Positions 48,389-58,730 of a stretch of 64,000 nt of DNA are shown here, piece after piece. The DNA comes from Verticillium longisporum. Its lineage: Eukaryota; Ascomycota; Sordariomycetes; Glomerellales; Plectosphaerellaceae. Below the pieces are notes generated by a model. That model saw nothing but the letters and a program-made list of their open reading frames with translations, was not told where the DNA came from and searched no databases. The translations under genes and the position numbers were made by a program. The stretch lies in NCBI GenBank assembly GCA_019188255.1, contig JAETXT010000004.1, positions 3,038,001-3,102,000 on the forward strand. The letters run 5' to 3'. How positions within the stretch are numbered: position 1 is the first letter of the stretch; every line of letters begins with the position of its first letter.

Positions 48389-50245
48389 ACGTACATGTAC
48401 AGTGAGTGGGCCAGTACAGTGAGTGGACCACTTTCGCGTCATTCTCCAAACTTCAACATTCCACCTTACTTTTCTCTACAACCAGTCATGGAAACACCTT
48501 CTCAAGACAGTCAGCTATTCCTTGCCCGTCAAGCAATGGAAAAGATCCAGGGTTAAGCGCCCGACGTGCTGCAGCCATCTACAATGTCAGCCGAACGACT
48601 CTCGTTCGCCGCCAGAACGGCACCCCATCCCGAAGCGAAATCACATCCAAATTAAAGAAATTAACAATGCTAGAAGAGCAAACGATTGTCGAATACATAC
48701 TAGACCTAGATTCCCGATCATACCCCCTCGGTTGGATAGTGTTGGAGATATGGCGAATGTCCTGCTGGCGGCGCGCGACGCGCCACCCGTCGGACCGCGA
48801 TGGGCTTCAAGATTCGTCAAACGACAACCTGCGCTCCGGACGCGTATCTTTCGAAAGTACGACTATAAGAGGGCCCAATGCGAAGATCCCGACGCGATAA
48901 ACGCGTGGTTTACGCTCGTACGTAACATGGTCGCGAAGTACGGCGTGACGGACGAAGACACCTATAACTTCGATGAGACCGGTTTCCAAATGGGCGTTAT
49001 CGCTAATGGAATGGTTGTTACAAACTCTGAAAGACGTTCTAACGTTAAGATGAGACAGCCGGGTAATCGGGAATGGGTTACAGTGATCCAGGGCGTTGGC
49101 GCGACCGGATTCTGTGTCCCGCCATACATCGTTGTTGCGGGTAAATTTCACCTCTCGTCATGGTACGAAGAAGACGCGTTTCCTCGCGACTGGAAGGTCG
49201 CAACCTCTCCAAACGGCTGGACTACGAATGATATTGGTCTCGATTGGATTCGGCACTTCGACCAACATACAAGGTCGCGTACTTCGGGCGCATTTCGCAT
49301 TCTCATCCTAGACGGCCACGAAAGCCACCACTCCGCCAAATTCGAGCTTTACTGTAAGGAGAATAAGATCATTACACTTTGTATGCCTCCTCATTCGTCC
49401 CATCTACTCCAACCTCTCGATGTCGGCTGTTTTGGACCGCTGAAGAAAGCGTACGGTCGGCAAATTGAGATGAAGATGAAGGCAGGTACAAACCATATCT
49501 CCAAGGAGGACTTCTTCCCAGCTTTTTTACGGCATTCCAGAATTCTATGACAGAAAAAAACATCCAGGGAGGTTTTCAAGGGGCTGGACTTACCCCCATG
49601 ACCCAGAAGCAGTCCTTTCAAGGCTGGATGTGAAATTAAAGACACCAACGCCGCCAGGAACGTCTTCTGGACTCCCTAAGCCATGGGTGTGTAAGACTCC
49701 TACAAACCCGATTGAAGCCACTTCACAGTCCGAATTCATTAAGAATCGAATCTCCCGACACCAGGGAAGCTCACCAACATCAATGCTTCAGGCTATCGAC
49801 CAATACACGAAGGGTACACACAAGATAATGCACCAGTTCGTCCTAATGGACGCAAGGCTCAAGATACTTGAAAGCGAGAATGCTACCCTTAGCCGACGTC
49901 GGAGAGCTAAAAAGTACGTCTCAGGGAAGGAGGGAGTATGACTCTAGGTGATGGACAAGACCAGATTGCCCAGAAGGAGGTAGATGTTCAGATGAGGGAG
50001 GAAACGAGGCAGAATCCGGGTCGCGCGACTCGGGCTATACCGAAGAAACGGACCTGTGGCACCTGTGGAAATACTGGCCATAACGCGAGAACTTGTCAGA
50101 TGACTATATTATCTTCTGAATAAGGTAATGGGGCGTGATTTCAATTGATTTCCTATGTTTTTGTTTAGTTCTGGGTTGGAATGTTTGTCGGGTCGAGGTG
50201 AGGTGGTCCACTCACTGTACTGGCCCACTCACTGTGCATGTACGT
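48389..50245 (+). mobile_element. Fot1/pogo-type DNA transposon, copy 2
   Basis: 1,857 bp with terminal inverted repeats of 43 bp (one mismatch) starting ACGTACATG, flanked by TA on both sides (48387-48388 and 50246-50247). Each end contains GAGTGG at positions 16-21 and 33-38, the same spacing as in copy 1, while the bases between differ. The sub-terminal CGACCCGACAAACATTCC beside the transposase 3' end is also shared in large part with copy 1. The element has normal base composition inside RIP-degraded DNA. It belongs to a different subfamily from copy 1 (transposases about 80% alike by eye). Confidence 0.92.
48488..50123 (+). pseudogene. pogo-family DDE transposase with zinc knuckle, several frame breaks
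   Basis: Same plan as copy 1: N-terminal METPSQDSQLFLARQAM and LSARRAAAIYNVSRTTLVRR helix-turn-helix, the CENP-B-type half, catalytic YNFDETGFQMG, ILILDGHESHHS and HLLQPLDVGCFGPLKKAY, then a C-terminal CCHC knuckle (CGTCGNTGHNARTC). Compared with copy 1 the frame is lost five times, each at a homopolymer one base short: A run 48540-48543, C run 48723-48727, T run 49523-49528, C run 49593-49597 and A run 49909-49913. No substitution stop was noticed in the proper frames. Either this copy is decaying by slippage or, more likely, the sequence under-counts homopolymers. The break at 49593-49597 is at the same place as the one in copy 1. Confidence 0.85.
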
Positions 50246-50247
50246 TA

Positions 50248-51719
50248 TAAATATTTATTTCCCTATTTTAGAATACTTTACTTAGCTTATTCTACTTTTC
50301 CCCTAACTATTCTCTAGCTTCCCTTAAGAGGTCGCTATTAATAATATTAATATTAGCTCCTCTATCTAATATTACCTCTCCTTTAATTTAATTATTATTA
50401 ATATATAATTTAATAGTTACTTCGTACCGTTTTAATCTTGAGAGTAATAATTCTTCCTATTAAAGGTCTCCTATTATCCTTCCTTTAAGTAATTTATAGT
50501 TTATTATTAAATATTATTATATAATTTATATATATAATTTTACTTTCTATAATTTATATATAATACTTCTAAATAATTATTAATATAATATTTATATTTA
50601 TTATAATTATAATATTTAATATTATCTAAGGCTTTAGGCCTTCTTCTATCTATTTATTATTATTCTATTATTAGTTTATAAAATATAATAGATTAATTTA
50701 ATTAACTATTTAGTTTTCGGTTATCTCTTCTTTATAATTATTTATTAGCTATTCTTCTATAGATCTTATTTTAAGTTTATTATAGATTATCTTAGCTTCT
50801 CTCTTTATTATCTTAGTATTATTTTAAACTTCTCTTAATCTATAATAGGGTCTTTATCCTCTTAGTTATTCTATTTAGCTCTATTCTTATATAGGGAATT
50901 CCCTAAGCTATAATCTATTATATAAGATCTAGATTAAATTTTATAAATAAAAGTATTATTTTATAAATCTATAATAGGGGTTCGGGTAGCTCCGCTTCTA
51001 GGTTATTATAAATATCTATAAAATTTTAATATTTCTAATTAAAGGCTTAAAATTATTAATCCCATTTATATAGTTTAATAATTATTTAAAATATTTAAAT
51101 ATTATTATCGTTTATATTACCCTTTAATTAAGCCTTTATTACTCTTTAAATAACTTTATAAATAGATTTATATTCTATTTATATATATAATATCTATCTC
51201 TATTATAAAGTATTAATAAAGTAATTACTTATATATACGATTTTATTAATATTTCTATAGAAACTCTTTTTATTAAGCTAGAATTATATATTAAAGCTAA
51301 ATAAGAAAATATTAAATTCTAATTAAGATATCCCTTTATATTAAATAATTAATAATTATATCTTTATAAAGGGTATATTTTATAATTCTTTATAAAGTAT
51401 TACTTTAAATATTAATATTAATTTATTAATTATTCCTAATAATAAGCTTATTAGGTCTCCCCTTTAAAATATAATTAATTCTTCGTATTTCCTTTTCCTT
51501 ATAAGTTTATACTATTCTTCCTTTAATTATCGATCTAATTCCTTATTTATAATTAATAATAAATTATTAAATATATTATTCTTAATATCTTATCCTTATT
51601 CTATATTAGGCCTTAATTATATTAATTCTTTAGTATTCTTTATCTATTATCCTATAATAGCCTATCTTCTAGTATTCTATATATCTCTAATCGATATATT
51701 ATCCTAATAATCGTTACTC
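50248..51719. repeat. RIP-degraded 5' part of the Gypsy element
   Basis: A+T-saturated sequence between the second Fot1-type element and the right LTR. Given the leftward reading direction it should hold gag, protease and the start of RT, but no motif could be read with confidence. Confidence 0.55.
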
Positions 51720-51966
51720 CTTAGGGGTAGATCGATTATTATATTAAAGAATCTTATATAATAAGTAAAGGGATTAATTATTAATCTTTTAAGGGTCTTT
51801 AAGAAGATAGAATAATCGATGCCCTTCTTTAAATCTTAGTCTATTAACCTTTCTTATAACTATTCCCTTATTATACTCGGTCCTCTCTTCTTAATTCCTA
51901 CGATTAAATAATAGGCGATCCCCTATCGGTCTTATACCTCCCTTAGGTCCTAATAGATATTAATAA
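51720..51966. repeat. probable right (5') LTR of the Gypsy element
   Basis: Direct repeat of 35,380-35,635. Its right limit near 51,966 coincides with the return of normal base composition. Confidence 0.65.
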
Positions 51967-51970
51967 TATA

Positions 51971-53954
51971 TTGCAGTCATCTCGCTCTATATAGTATAAA
52001 GGTGTTATTCTCAGGTCTGTCTTGTGAAGTCGGTCGCACTTGTAGCATAACTAGTGGTCGAGTAAGGCATTTCCAAAAGCAGCTATAAATTCGAGACGCG
52101 GTAGTGGAGATAGAGTATGGATTGCCGGCGGCCACTTGTAAGCCACAGTCGCTCGCAGGTCTCTGCAGGTATGCGAGAGGCTCAAGTGATCATGTGGTGA
52201 GAGTTTGTCGAAAAGCAAGAACTAGACATCCAGAGGAAGCTCAAGTGCCGGACAGGGAGCTACCACGTCAGATGCAACTGTTGCTCGTTAAGATTAGTGA
52301 CTGTAGGATCATGGATTGTCACTGGTGAGGGTGTGTTACCTACTTGCAGCGGGCTTTTTATTCCAGAATCGTAGGTCCATCATTGCTCTGGAGGTCATTG
52401 AGGCTGTGGGCGGGTGTATTTGAATAACAGGATATGCTTCCTTGTACAATGAATTCAACAATAACATGGGTGTCAGACACCCAGGTTGAAGAAAAGTTAG
52501 GCAGCCGAGAAAAGGGCTAGGAGAGGCTGCTGCGCATGTTGACACGAGAGAGTCAGGGTACGTGAAGGGAAGACTCAGGACGTTGGTATAGCAAAATTTG
52601 TACCTGCCTTTACAGTCATGCGGGGTATCAGAAACTCCAGTTGAGCAGCTTCGGTACCCTTTTGGGTATTAGGACTGACGCAAGGGTTGATGTTAAGGCT
52701 ATGGCCTCAAGGTCAAAATGACAGCCTTCAAATACACTTCAGTAGAGGCAAACCCTAAAGTATGAATAGAGACTGTGTAAATACTCAGCCAACAGTGGAA
52801 CATTCCATCAAGTTGTATGTCAACGACGTACAAAAAATGACTATTCCTGATTTTGAACTGAAGGTTTAACCAAGCCAGGCCTGGCTAGCAGCACTATAGA
52901 CGAGGATATGAACTTTCTATGAAGCCATTGTATGGGTTGGTCATGATATTAATCACGGTGTCTGGTGAGGTGACAATGCTGCTCGTTTGTCAGTACAAAT
53001 ATCATTGCAACTGCTCAAGGTCCTCTGAAGCTGGGTCAGTAGTAAGACACCAACGATCGGTGAACATCTAGTCTTTAGGCTTTCTGATCCTTACATCGAG
53101 CACTGAAACCAGAGCTCATGATGTCAGCGCTTATCAGAACAGCGTTAGAAGCATCCGCTATGACCAACCTGGATTTTTAGTGCCTGTCTGCAATTGCACT
53201 GGCTACCTGGGAAGGGTTTGGTATACTGACTGGAAAGGAAAACAGTGTCCACAAAACCTATCTACGGGGATTTCAAGTCTAGAATTGTATTTTAGTAGGA
53301 GACTATGAATAAGAGGCTCCCAACCTTCTATCTAAAACTAGAGACTCAACTAAGGGAGATCGAATATATTATATATATTTTTAATAGTATGGATATAAAA
53401 GGTTATATAATGAAAAGTGTAAGAGAAGAAGCATGTGCAGCGGAGCTAGCGATATGGCCACCTTCAAGAGAACACTCATGTGCAGCGGAGCTAGCATTAT
53501 GGCCACCTCCAAAAGCTGAGGCAAGAGAAGTTATGCTATGTCAGGCAGTAGAGAGAATAAGTCGCATAAGGCTAGCAGCGGCTGTGAGATGTTCGTAACC
53601 TGAACTAATGGATATAATGGTGTAAGAGAGAAGAAACATATACTGACTTTATCTTTTCCTAAAGAGTCTCAACAAACAGTAAAAAATCAGCTTAATCGGC
53701 CAAATGATGACCTTCTTCGATGTATGCATTAGGTGTCGGAAAAGGGCGAAGAAGGACACGGAAACACATGGGCAATGACGGGAACAGGACGGCGACGGCC
53801 ACTGGATATCTATGCCTTAGTTGCTGGTTTTCCAGCAGAGGTTTATGGCTAGATAGGATACAGATTGAAACCACGTTTCGTATGAATCATCCTTCAAGTC
53901 GCTTCGCTTTTGATCGTGAAAACCACATCACACACATGCTCATCGCAGTCTCTC
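51971..53954. other. 2-kb non-coding stretch right of the repeat block
   Basis: Moderate A+T content, no recognised gene or transposon. A 45-50-base near-duplicate (GTGCAGCGGAGCTAGC...) occurs in tandem at about 53,443-53,535. The frame covering it (53,305-53,598) has no domain. The part after 53,690 is the 3' flank of the permease gene. Confidence 0.4.
53443..53535. repeat. two-copy tandem duplication of about 48 bp
   Basis: The word TGTGCAGCGGAGCTAGC followed by an ATGGCCACCT stretch appears twice in succession with a few substitutions. Function unknown. Confidence 0.75.
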
Positions 53955-55544
53955 TCACTTGGCGGCCTCCGAGACGACCTCAGGCGACAGCTTGCCATCG
54001 GCGCGTCCGCCCTCCTCATCCGACCCGGCCACGCTCCCCGCAGGCCCCTTTTCGTAGCCGTACTCGACAATCTCGGGGTGGCGCCTCTCCCAGAACAGCA
54101 GGCCGAGCTGCACGAGGACGGTGAGGCCCGTAAAGGCCGTGACGAGGGGGTAGCCGAAGTGGTAGCGGGGCGCCTCGGCAACGCGCCAGGCGCGCAGCTG
54201 AGTGGTGGCGTGGCCGGCGCAGACAATGGTGACGGTGGCGGCGACGATGATGGCGCGGGCCTCGGGCTCCTTGCGCAGAATCTCGGCGAACCAGGCCATG
54301 AGCGAGGAGGAGCCGGCGTTGGTGGCGTAGGTGAGGAAGTAGAAGCTCAGGACGACGCGGTCGTTGGGCGGCCAGGCGCACAGCACGGCGAGGAAGAGGC
54401 CGTGGAAGGCGGCGCTGCCGATGCTGACCTGCCAGCGCCAGTGCTTCCAGTCGGAGAGGGCGTTGAGGCCGACGGTCGTGACAATCTGCAGGGCGTAGCC
54501 GCCGAGCGGCAGCACGTTGACCTGGTAGACGCTGTAGCGGCGCGACCCGTCGGCGTTGGTCAGCGACTCGAGGTACAGGGCAAAGTAGGCGTTGGCGCGG
54601 TGCGCCCAGGCGTTGAGGGCAAAGGCGAAGAGGAAGAAGTAGGTGACGGGGTGGACGACGATCTGGCGGAGCTTGCGGCGCAGGGCCGCCGGGCGCAGCA
54701 TCGAGGACGTCTTGGCGCCGAACGAGGCCATGCGGTCGCGGGCGAGGACGCGCTCGGCGGGCGAGAGCCAGATGGCGCGCGTAATGGCCGGGCTGTCGGG
54801 GATCGTGAAGAAGGCGATGAGACCCTGGCCGATGGTGGCGGCGCCGGCAATGACAAAGAGCCACTGCCAACCGTGCAGGCCGTGGACGCCGTCCATGTTG
54901 CGGTAGAGGGCGGCCTGGAGGGCACCGAGGAACATGGCGCCTGCGACGTCCGAGACAGTGAAGACGGCCAGGCGCACGGCGAGCTCGCGCGGCGTGTACC
55001 AGTTGAAGATGAGGGCGACGACCGAGGGCCAGAAGGCGGCGGACAGCAGACCGAGGAAGAAGCGCAGCGCGTAGACCGTCTCGGCGCTTTTGGCCTTGTA
55101 GGTGAAGAGCACAAAGAAGCCCCAGGCCATCTCGCAGAAGGGCAGAAAGAGAGACGGCCGCAAGCGTGTCTGGATGAGCTGGCCCGGCACAAGGCCAATG
55201 GCGTAGCCGATGCTGAAAAAGGTGTTGAAGAGAACGAGCTCGTTGCCGTAGAGCGACAGCGACTCGCGCATGCCCGAGACGTAGGCCTGCGTCGTCGCGC
55301 TCTGGTCCATCTCCTTCATGATGCCGGCGAGGAACATCCAGGCGAGCAGGAAGACATCGAGCTTGAAGACAAGCACATTGCGCGGGTTGCGAAAGTAGGG
55401 GATGGCCTTGGCGATGTGCTTGAAGACGCCCGCGACTTCGGGTTCGGCCGTCGCGTCGTCGCACGTCGGCGCAGCGACCGTGTTGCCGTAGGAATCGGCG
55501 ACATCGTGGGCCTGTGCCGCGTTTCCCGATGGTGAGATGGCCAT
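53955..55544 (-). CDS. major facilitator permease, anion:cation symporter family (Fen2/Liz1/Seo1 type)
   Basis: Plasma-membrane proton symporter of 529 aa with about twelve hydrophobic segments in two groups of six and a long central loop. The N-terminal block VFKLDVFLLAWMFLAGIMKEMDQS and the motif AYVSGMRESLSLYGNELVLFN are characteristic of the Fen2/Liz1/Seo1 branch, which carries pantothenate, biotin or allantoate-like anions. VLAxRMASFG-type sequence in the central loop and SLMAWFAEILRKEPEARA in the second half also fit. The substrate is not decided by sequence; pantothenate is one candidate. Start at 55544 (MAISPSGN). Single exon, strongly G+C-rich, so both strands hold long spurious frames. 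It is the first gene after the repeat block. Confidence 0.87.
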   Translation of the reverse strand: MAISPSGNAAQAHDVADSYGNTVAAPTCDDATAEPEVAGVFKHIAKAIPYFRNPRNVLVFKLDVFLLAWMFLAGIMKEMDQSATTQAYVSGMRESLSLYGNELVLFNTFFSIGYAIGLVPGQLIQTRLRPSLFLPFCEMAWGFFVLFTYKAKSAETVYALRFFLGLLSAAFWPSVVALIFNWYTPRELAVRLAVFTVSDVAGAMFLGALQAALYRNMDGVHGLHGWQWLFVIAGAATIGQGLIAFFTIPDSPAITRAIWLSPAERVLARDRMASFGAKTSSMLRPAALRRKLRQIVVHPVTYFFLFAFALNAWAHRANAYFALYLESLTNADGSRRYSVYQVNVLPLGGYALQIVTTVGLNALSDWKHWRWQVSIGSAAFHGLFLAVLCAWPPNDRVVLSFYFLTYATNAGSSSLMAWFAEILRKEPEARAIIVAATVTIVCAGHATTQLRAWRVAEAPRYHFGYPLVTAFTGLTVLVQLGLLFWERRHPEIVEYGYEKGPAGSVAGSDEEGGRADGKLSPEVVSEAAK

Positions 55545-56418
55545 GATGCTTGGGCTCGGGCAGCGAATGTGCTGGAATTGAGGCTACAAGATGTCGTCTG
55601 AAGCTATCATCATCAACAACGACCACGGCCGAAGACCCTTTTTATCAAAAGATCGACCAACCGCCACCAGTTAGCTTCACAGCATGGCACCAAGCTCGCC
55701 ATAGTCTTGATGTCGTGCCCGCTCCGACGACTGCCAATCACAAAAGGCTCAAGGGTCTGATCGGCGGGTCGCCCGACTCGTGCCTGTGGGGAATGAAGCG
55801 ACCCATGGTCGAATTGAGGGCGTCGCTGGCAGATGGCGCGATCGCCCTGCTGAACGTCGACATGGCGGGAAGACTCCGCGGGGGGAGAAATGTCGGACGG
55901 CTGCCGACGACGTGAGAAGTGATCATGGTCTGAGGATTGGGACGCAGCAGTCGAGTATTTTTTCTTGGTAATGGTGATATGGTTTGTCGGGATGAGGTGA
56001 TGGGCAACTCCTGGAAAATCATCTCCATTGAATAATGTTGGTCGAGACCCTGGTCCATGTATGGGCTGGCCGATAGCAGGGAACCATGGCAGAAAAAAAA
56101 ATCATGCATGATTCGCAGTTGGTCTCGAGTCAAGAGGGTCGTATCGTGCATCCTTTTGCGTTGCTTCACATGCACATAAGAAGTTTGACATGTCTTGCAC
56201 GTCTTAGATCGCCATGTCACTTAGGAAGAACAGCACGAACACCCGCGACGAAAGACATAGCTATTCCGGCAAGACGACATGCCATGTGAGATTGCTTCAA
56301 CCGCTCCATACGCCGTACTCCATGCATGCATGCACTCACTACCTTTTGCACTACGCCATAGGGGCCATGGCCAGAGATGAAACTGACCATGCTAACTGAC
56401 ATCGGTTGCGCATTTTAC
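55545..56418. other. intergenic region
   Basis: Promoter side of the permease gene and 3' flank of DBP7. Open frames here (for example 55,738-56,220) have no domains and are not supported. Confidence 0.4.
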
Positions 56419-58730
56419 CTACCCAATGTTGAACTCGCTTGCGCTGTTCATGACGCTCTTCATCTTCATCTTCATCCTCCTCTCCATCTCGGCCAGGTCC
56501 GTGTCGGCATCGAACAGACTCTCCCGTGCCGAGTCGCCGGCGCCCTGCTTCCTCTTCTTCGACGCCGCCGCCTTCATGGCCGTCTTCTTGCCATCGTGCC
56601 CACCACGTCCGACGCCCTGCGGCGCCTCGCGCAGTCCGTAACTCTTGGCTGTGTGTCCGAGGTGCAGCTCGGTAATGTCGAAGAACTTCCGCTCCTCCTT
56701 GGTGTGTGTCGCGTAGGCCCGCACGTGCGAACGGAAGCCCTTGCGGGCCGCCTCGAGCAGCGCCGCACCTGATGGAATGAGCAGACGCTGCTCAATGTGT
56801 AGCTGCAGGGCCTCGGCCCGCTGCGAGAAGCTGCGGCTGTCCTCCGGTGGTGGCTTGGCGTCCGTGTCGACGGGGAATGGCATGTGCGTCGCGAGGCCAC
56901 GGTGCAAGACGCCCTCGAACGATTCCGCTTTGGGAACAGATGTCGCCGTAGTGAGATAGTCGACGTAGCCTTCCTCGCATCCGGGCTGCAGGAATAGCAC
57001 GGCTTTACCGGGGCGACCGGCACGGGCTGTACGACCGATACGGTGCACATGGTCAGCGGCGCTGAAGGCCGGGTCGTACTCGATGACGAGCTCGACCGAC
57101 GGCACGTCGAGACCACGGGAGGCGATATCGGTGGTAATGAGCACGCAAGGTTCGGTGCAAGTCGAATAGGCGGCCAGGGTGCCGGTACGCACGGGTTGTG
57201 GGAGGGAGCCGTGAAGCTTGTGGAGGACGATGTTGGGGTTGGCGGGGATGCGAGGTAAGCCGCAGGGGCAACAGTGTTGGCCGTGACAGCCGTCGACTCG
57301 GTCTTCTTGTCGGCCTTGGGCGGTTCTTTCAGCAAGTCGAAGTGATAATCGACCGAGTCGGCGCAAGACATGAAAATGATGGCCTTCATAACAGATCCCC
57401 GACGGGCAAATGTCGATTTCAGCAGGGCAATCAGCGACACGAGACGCAGCTTTGCCGGCACAATGTAGTGTGCTTGCTTGAGCTGCGCAGGCGCCGAGAA
57501 CGTGACTTGCTGCTGCTGCTCCTCGCCCTCTCCGTTCACTACCTCGTCTTCTGCCGTGATGTGTACGGCATCCTCCAAACTGATCTCGCCCAGCTTTTGC
57601 ACATCCATCTTCATTGTTGCCGAGCAGAGGACCGTCACACGGCGCTTGGGCAGCAGTTCCAGCGAGACACCATCCTTTGTCTTGTTGCTGAGCTCGCCGG
57701 CTCGGATCTTGCCGACAATCTCGCGAAGGTCGTCTTCAAAACCCATCTCCATGAGGCGATCACCTTCGTCGAGCACGAGCCATCGCACCGACCCGACGTC
57801 GAGGGCTTTTGTGTTGGCCAAGTGATCCGTCAGTCTGCCAGGCGTCGCGATGAGAATGTTGACGCCCTTTCGCAGTCGGCTCTTTTCCGAGTGCTTGCTC
57901 TCGCCACCGATGACAGTTGTGCTGACAAGCCACTGCGGGAGCAGCTGCTGCAGCACGAGATCAATCTGTCGGCACAGTTCGCGTGTGGGCGCCAGGACCA
58001 TGGCGAAGAGACCAGAGTCACGGCGCACCTTGCCCTCGTCGGCCACGGCGAGGATGCGCTGCAGAATGGGCAGCAGATAGGCGAGCGTTTTACCGGAACC
58101 CGTCTGCGCCTGGACAAAGGCGTCGCTGTCCTCCTTGATGAGCTGCGGGATGACCTTGGCCTGAATGGCCGTCGGTGCCTTGAGCTTGACCTTGCCGGAC
58201 AGATCCTGAGCCAGGCGGCGAGAGATTCCGAGGGCGTGGAAGCTAGCGGCCTCCTCGGAGAGAGGTGCATTGGACGGTTGGGCTGGTTCGGCGTCGGGTT
58301 TGGATTCGGCGTTCGGGTCGTCAAAGACGGTGCGCGCCATGGGGTTGGATGTGAATAGCTTCGACGTGACCTGTCCCTTGGCTAAACCAGTGCCCTCGCG
58401 CTTGCCAATGACTATGCTTCCGGGCGGCAGCTTGCCGGTCTGGTAGGAGGAGGGCATGTGAGGGTCGGCTCGCATCCGTTTCGCAGGACGCTGGTCTAAA
58501 TCGTCGCCGCCACCGCCATTTTGTCGGGGGTTCGGCTTCGAGCCGGGGACGTAGCGTTGTTGGCTCGAGGGGAAAGCTTCGGTGGGCTTCGTTGTTTGGG
58601 GGGTTGAGGATCGATTGGCGTTCCGTTGAGCCTTGAGGCGATCTCTCCATTTCCCGCCCTGGAACTTGACCTGAGTCTTCGCGGGAGCATCGCTGACCGC
58701 GAAGTTGAGGATCATGCCATCGTCCGCCAT
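56419..58730 (-). CDS. DBP7: ATP-dependent RNA helicase DBP7, one frameshift
   Basis: Nucleolar DEAD-box helicase of large-ribosomal-subunit assembly (DDX31 family). The start MADDGMILNFAVSDAP, with KFQGGKWRDRLKAQR after it, is typical of Dbp7, so the ATG at 58730 is preferred over upstream in-frame Met codons. Motifs in order: Q-motif region, AQTGSGKT (I), APTRELCRQI (Ia), VLDEGDRLMEMGFEDDL (II, DEGD as usual in this family), CSATM (III), IIFMSCADSVDYHFDLL (IV), ITTDIASRGLDVPSVELVI (V) and HRIGRTARAG (VI), then the C-terminal extension ending at 56419. Between motifs IV and V the frame changes at a C run (plus-strand G 57244-57247) that seems one base short. The repaired length is about 771 aa. 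Because the downstream half is fully conserved, the break is probably a sequence error. Confidence 0.92.

Larger units (their letters stand above)
35330..51970 (-). mobile_element. RIP-degraded Gypsy LTR retrotransposon containing nested insertions
   Basis: A directly repeated segment near 35,380-35,635 and 51,720-51,966 (shared words such as GATAGAATAATCGATGCCCT) is the likely LTR pair; the outer limits are approximate. On the minus strand, pol survives in outline: an RT catalytic region just left of 48,388, a connection region at 48,090-48,154 and RNase H at 47,040-47,345. All frames are full of stops and the base composition is A+T-saturated. Removing the three nested insertions leaves about 6.3 kb, a normal Gypsy length. 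Gag, protease and integrase are too degraded to place, though 44.5-47.0 kb is the expected integrase zone and 50.3-51.7 kb the gag zone. Confidence 0.7.

Noticed and set aside
53910..55626. Long open frames (over 530 codons) overlapping the permease gene in other frames, on both strands
   Set aside because: They follow from the high G+C content of the permease gene. Their translations are low-complexity Arg/Pro/Ala/Gly sequence without domains, while the minus-strand 529-aa frame has clear transporter structure.
57198..58358. 386-codon plus-strand frame opposite DBP7
   Set aside because: It is the mirror of a strongly conserved helicase coding region and has no recognisable domain.
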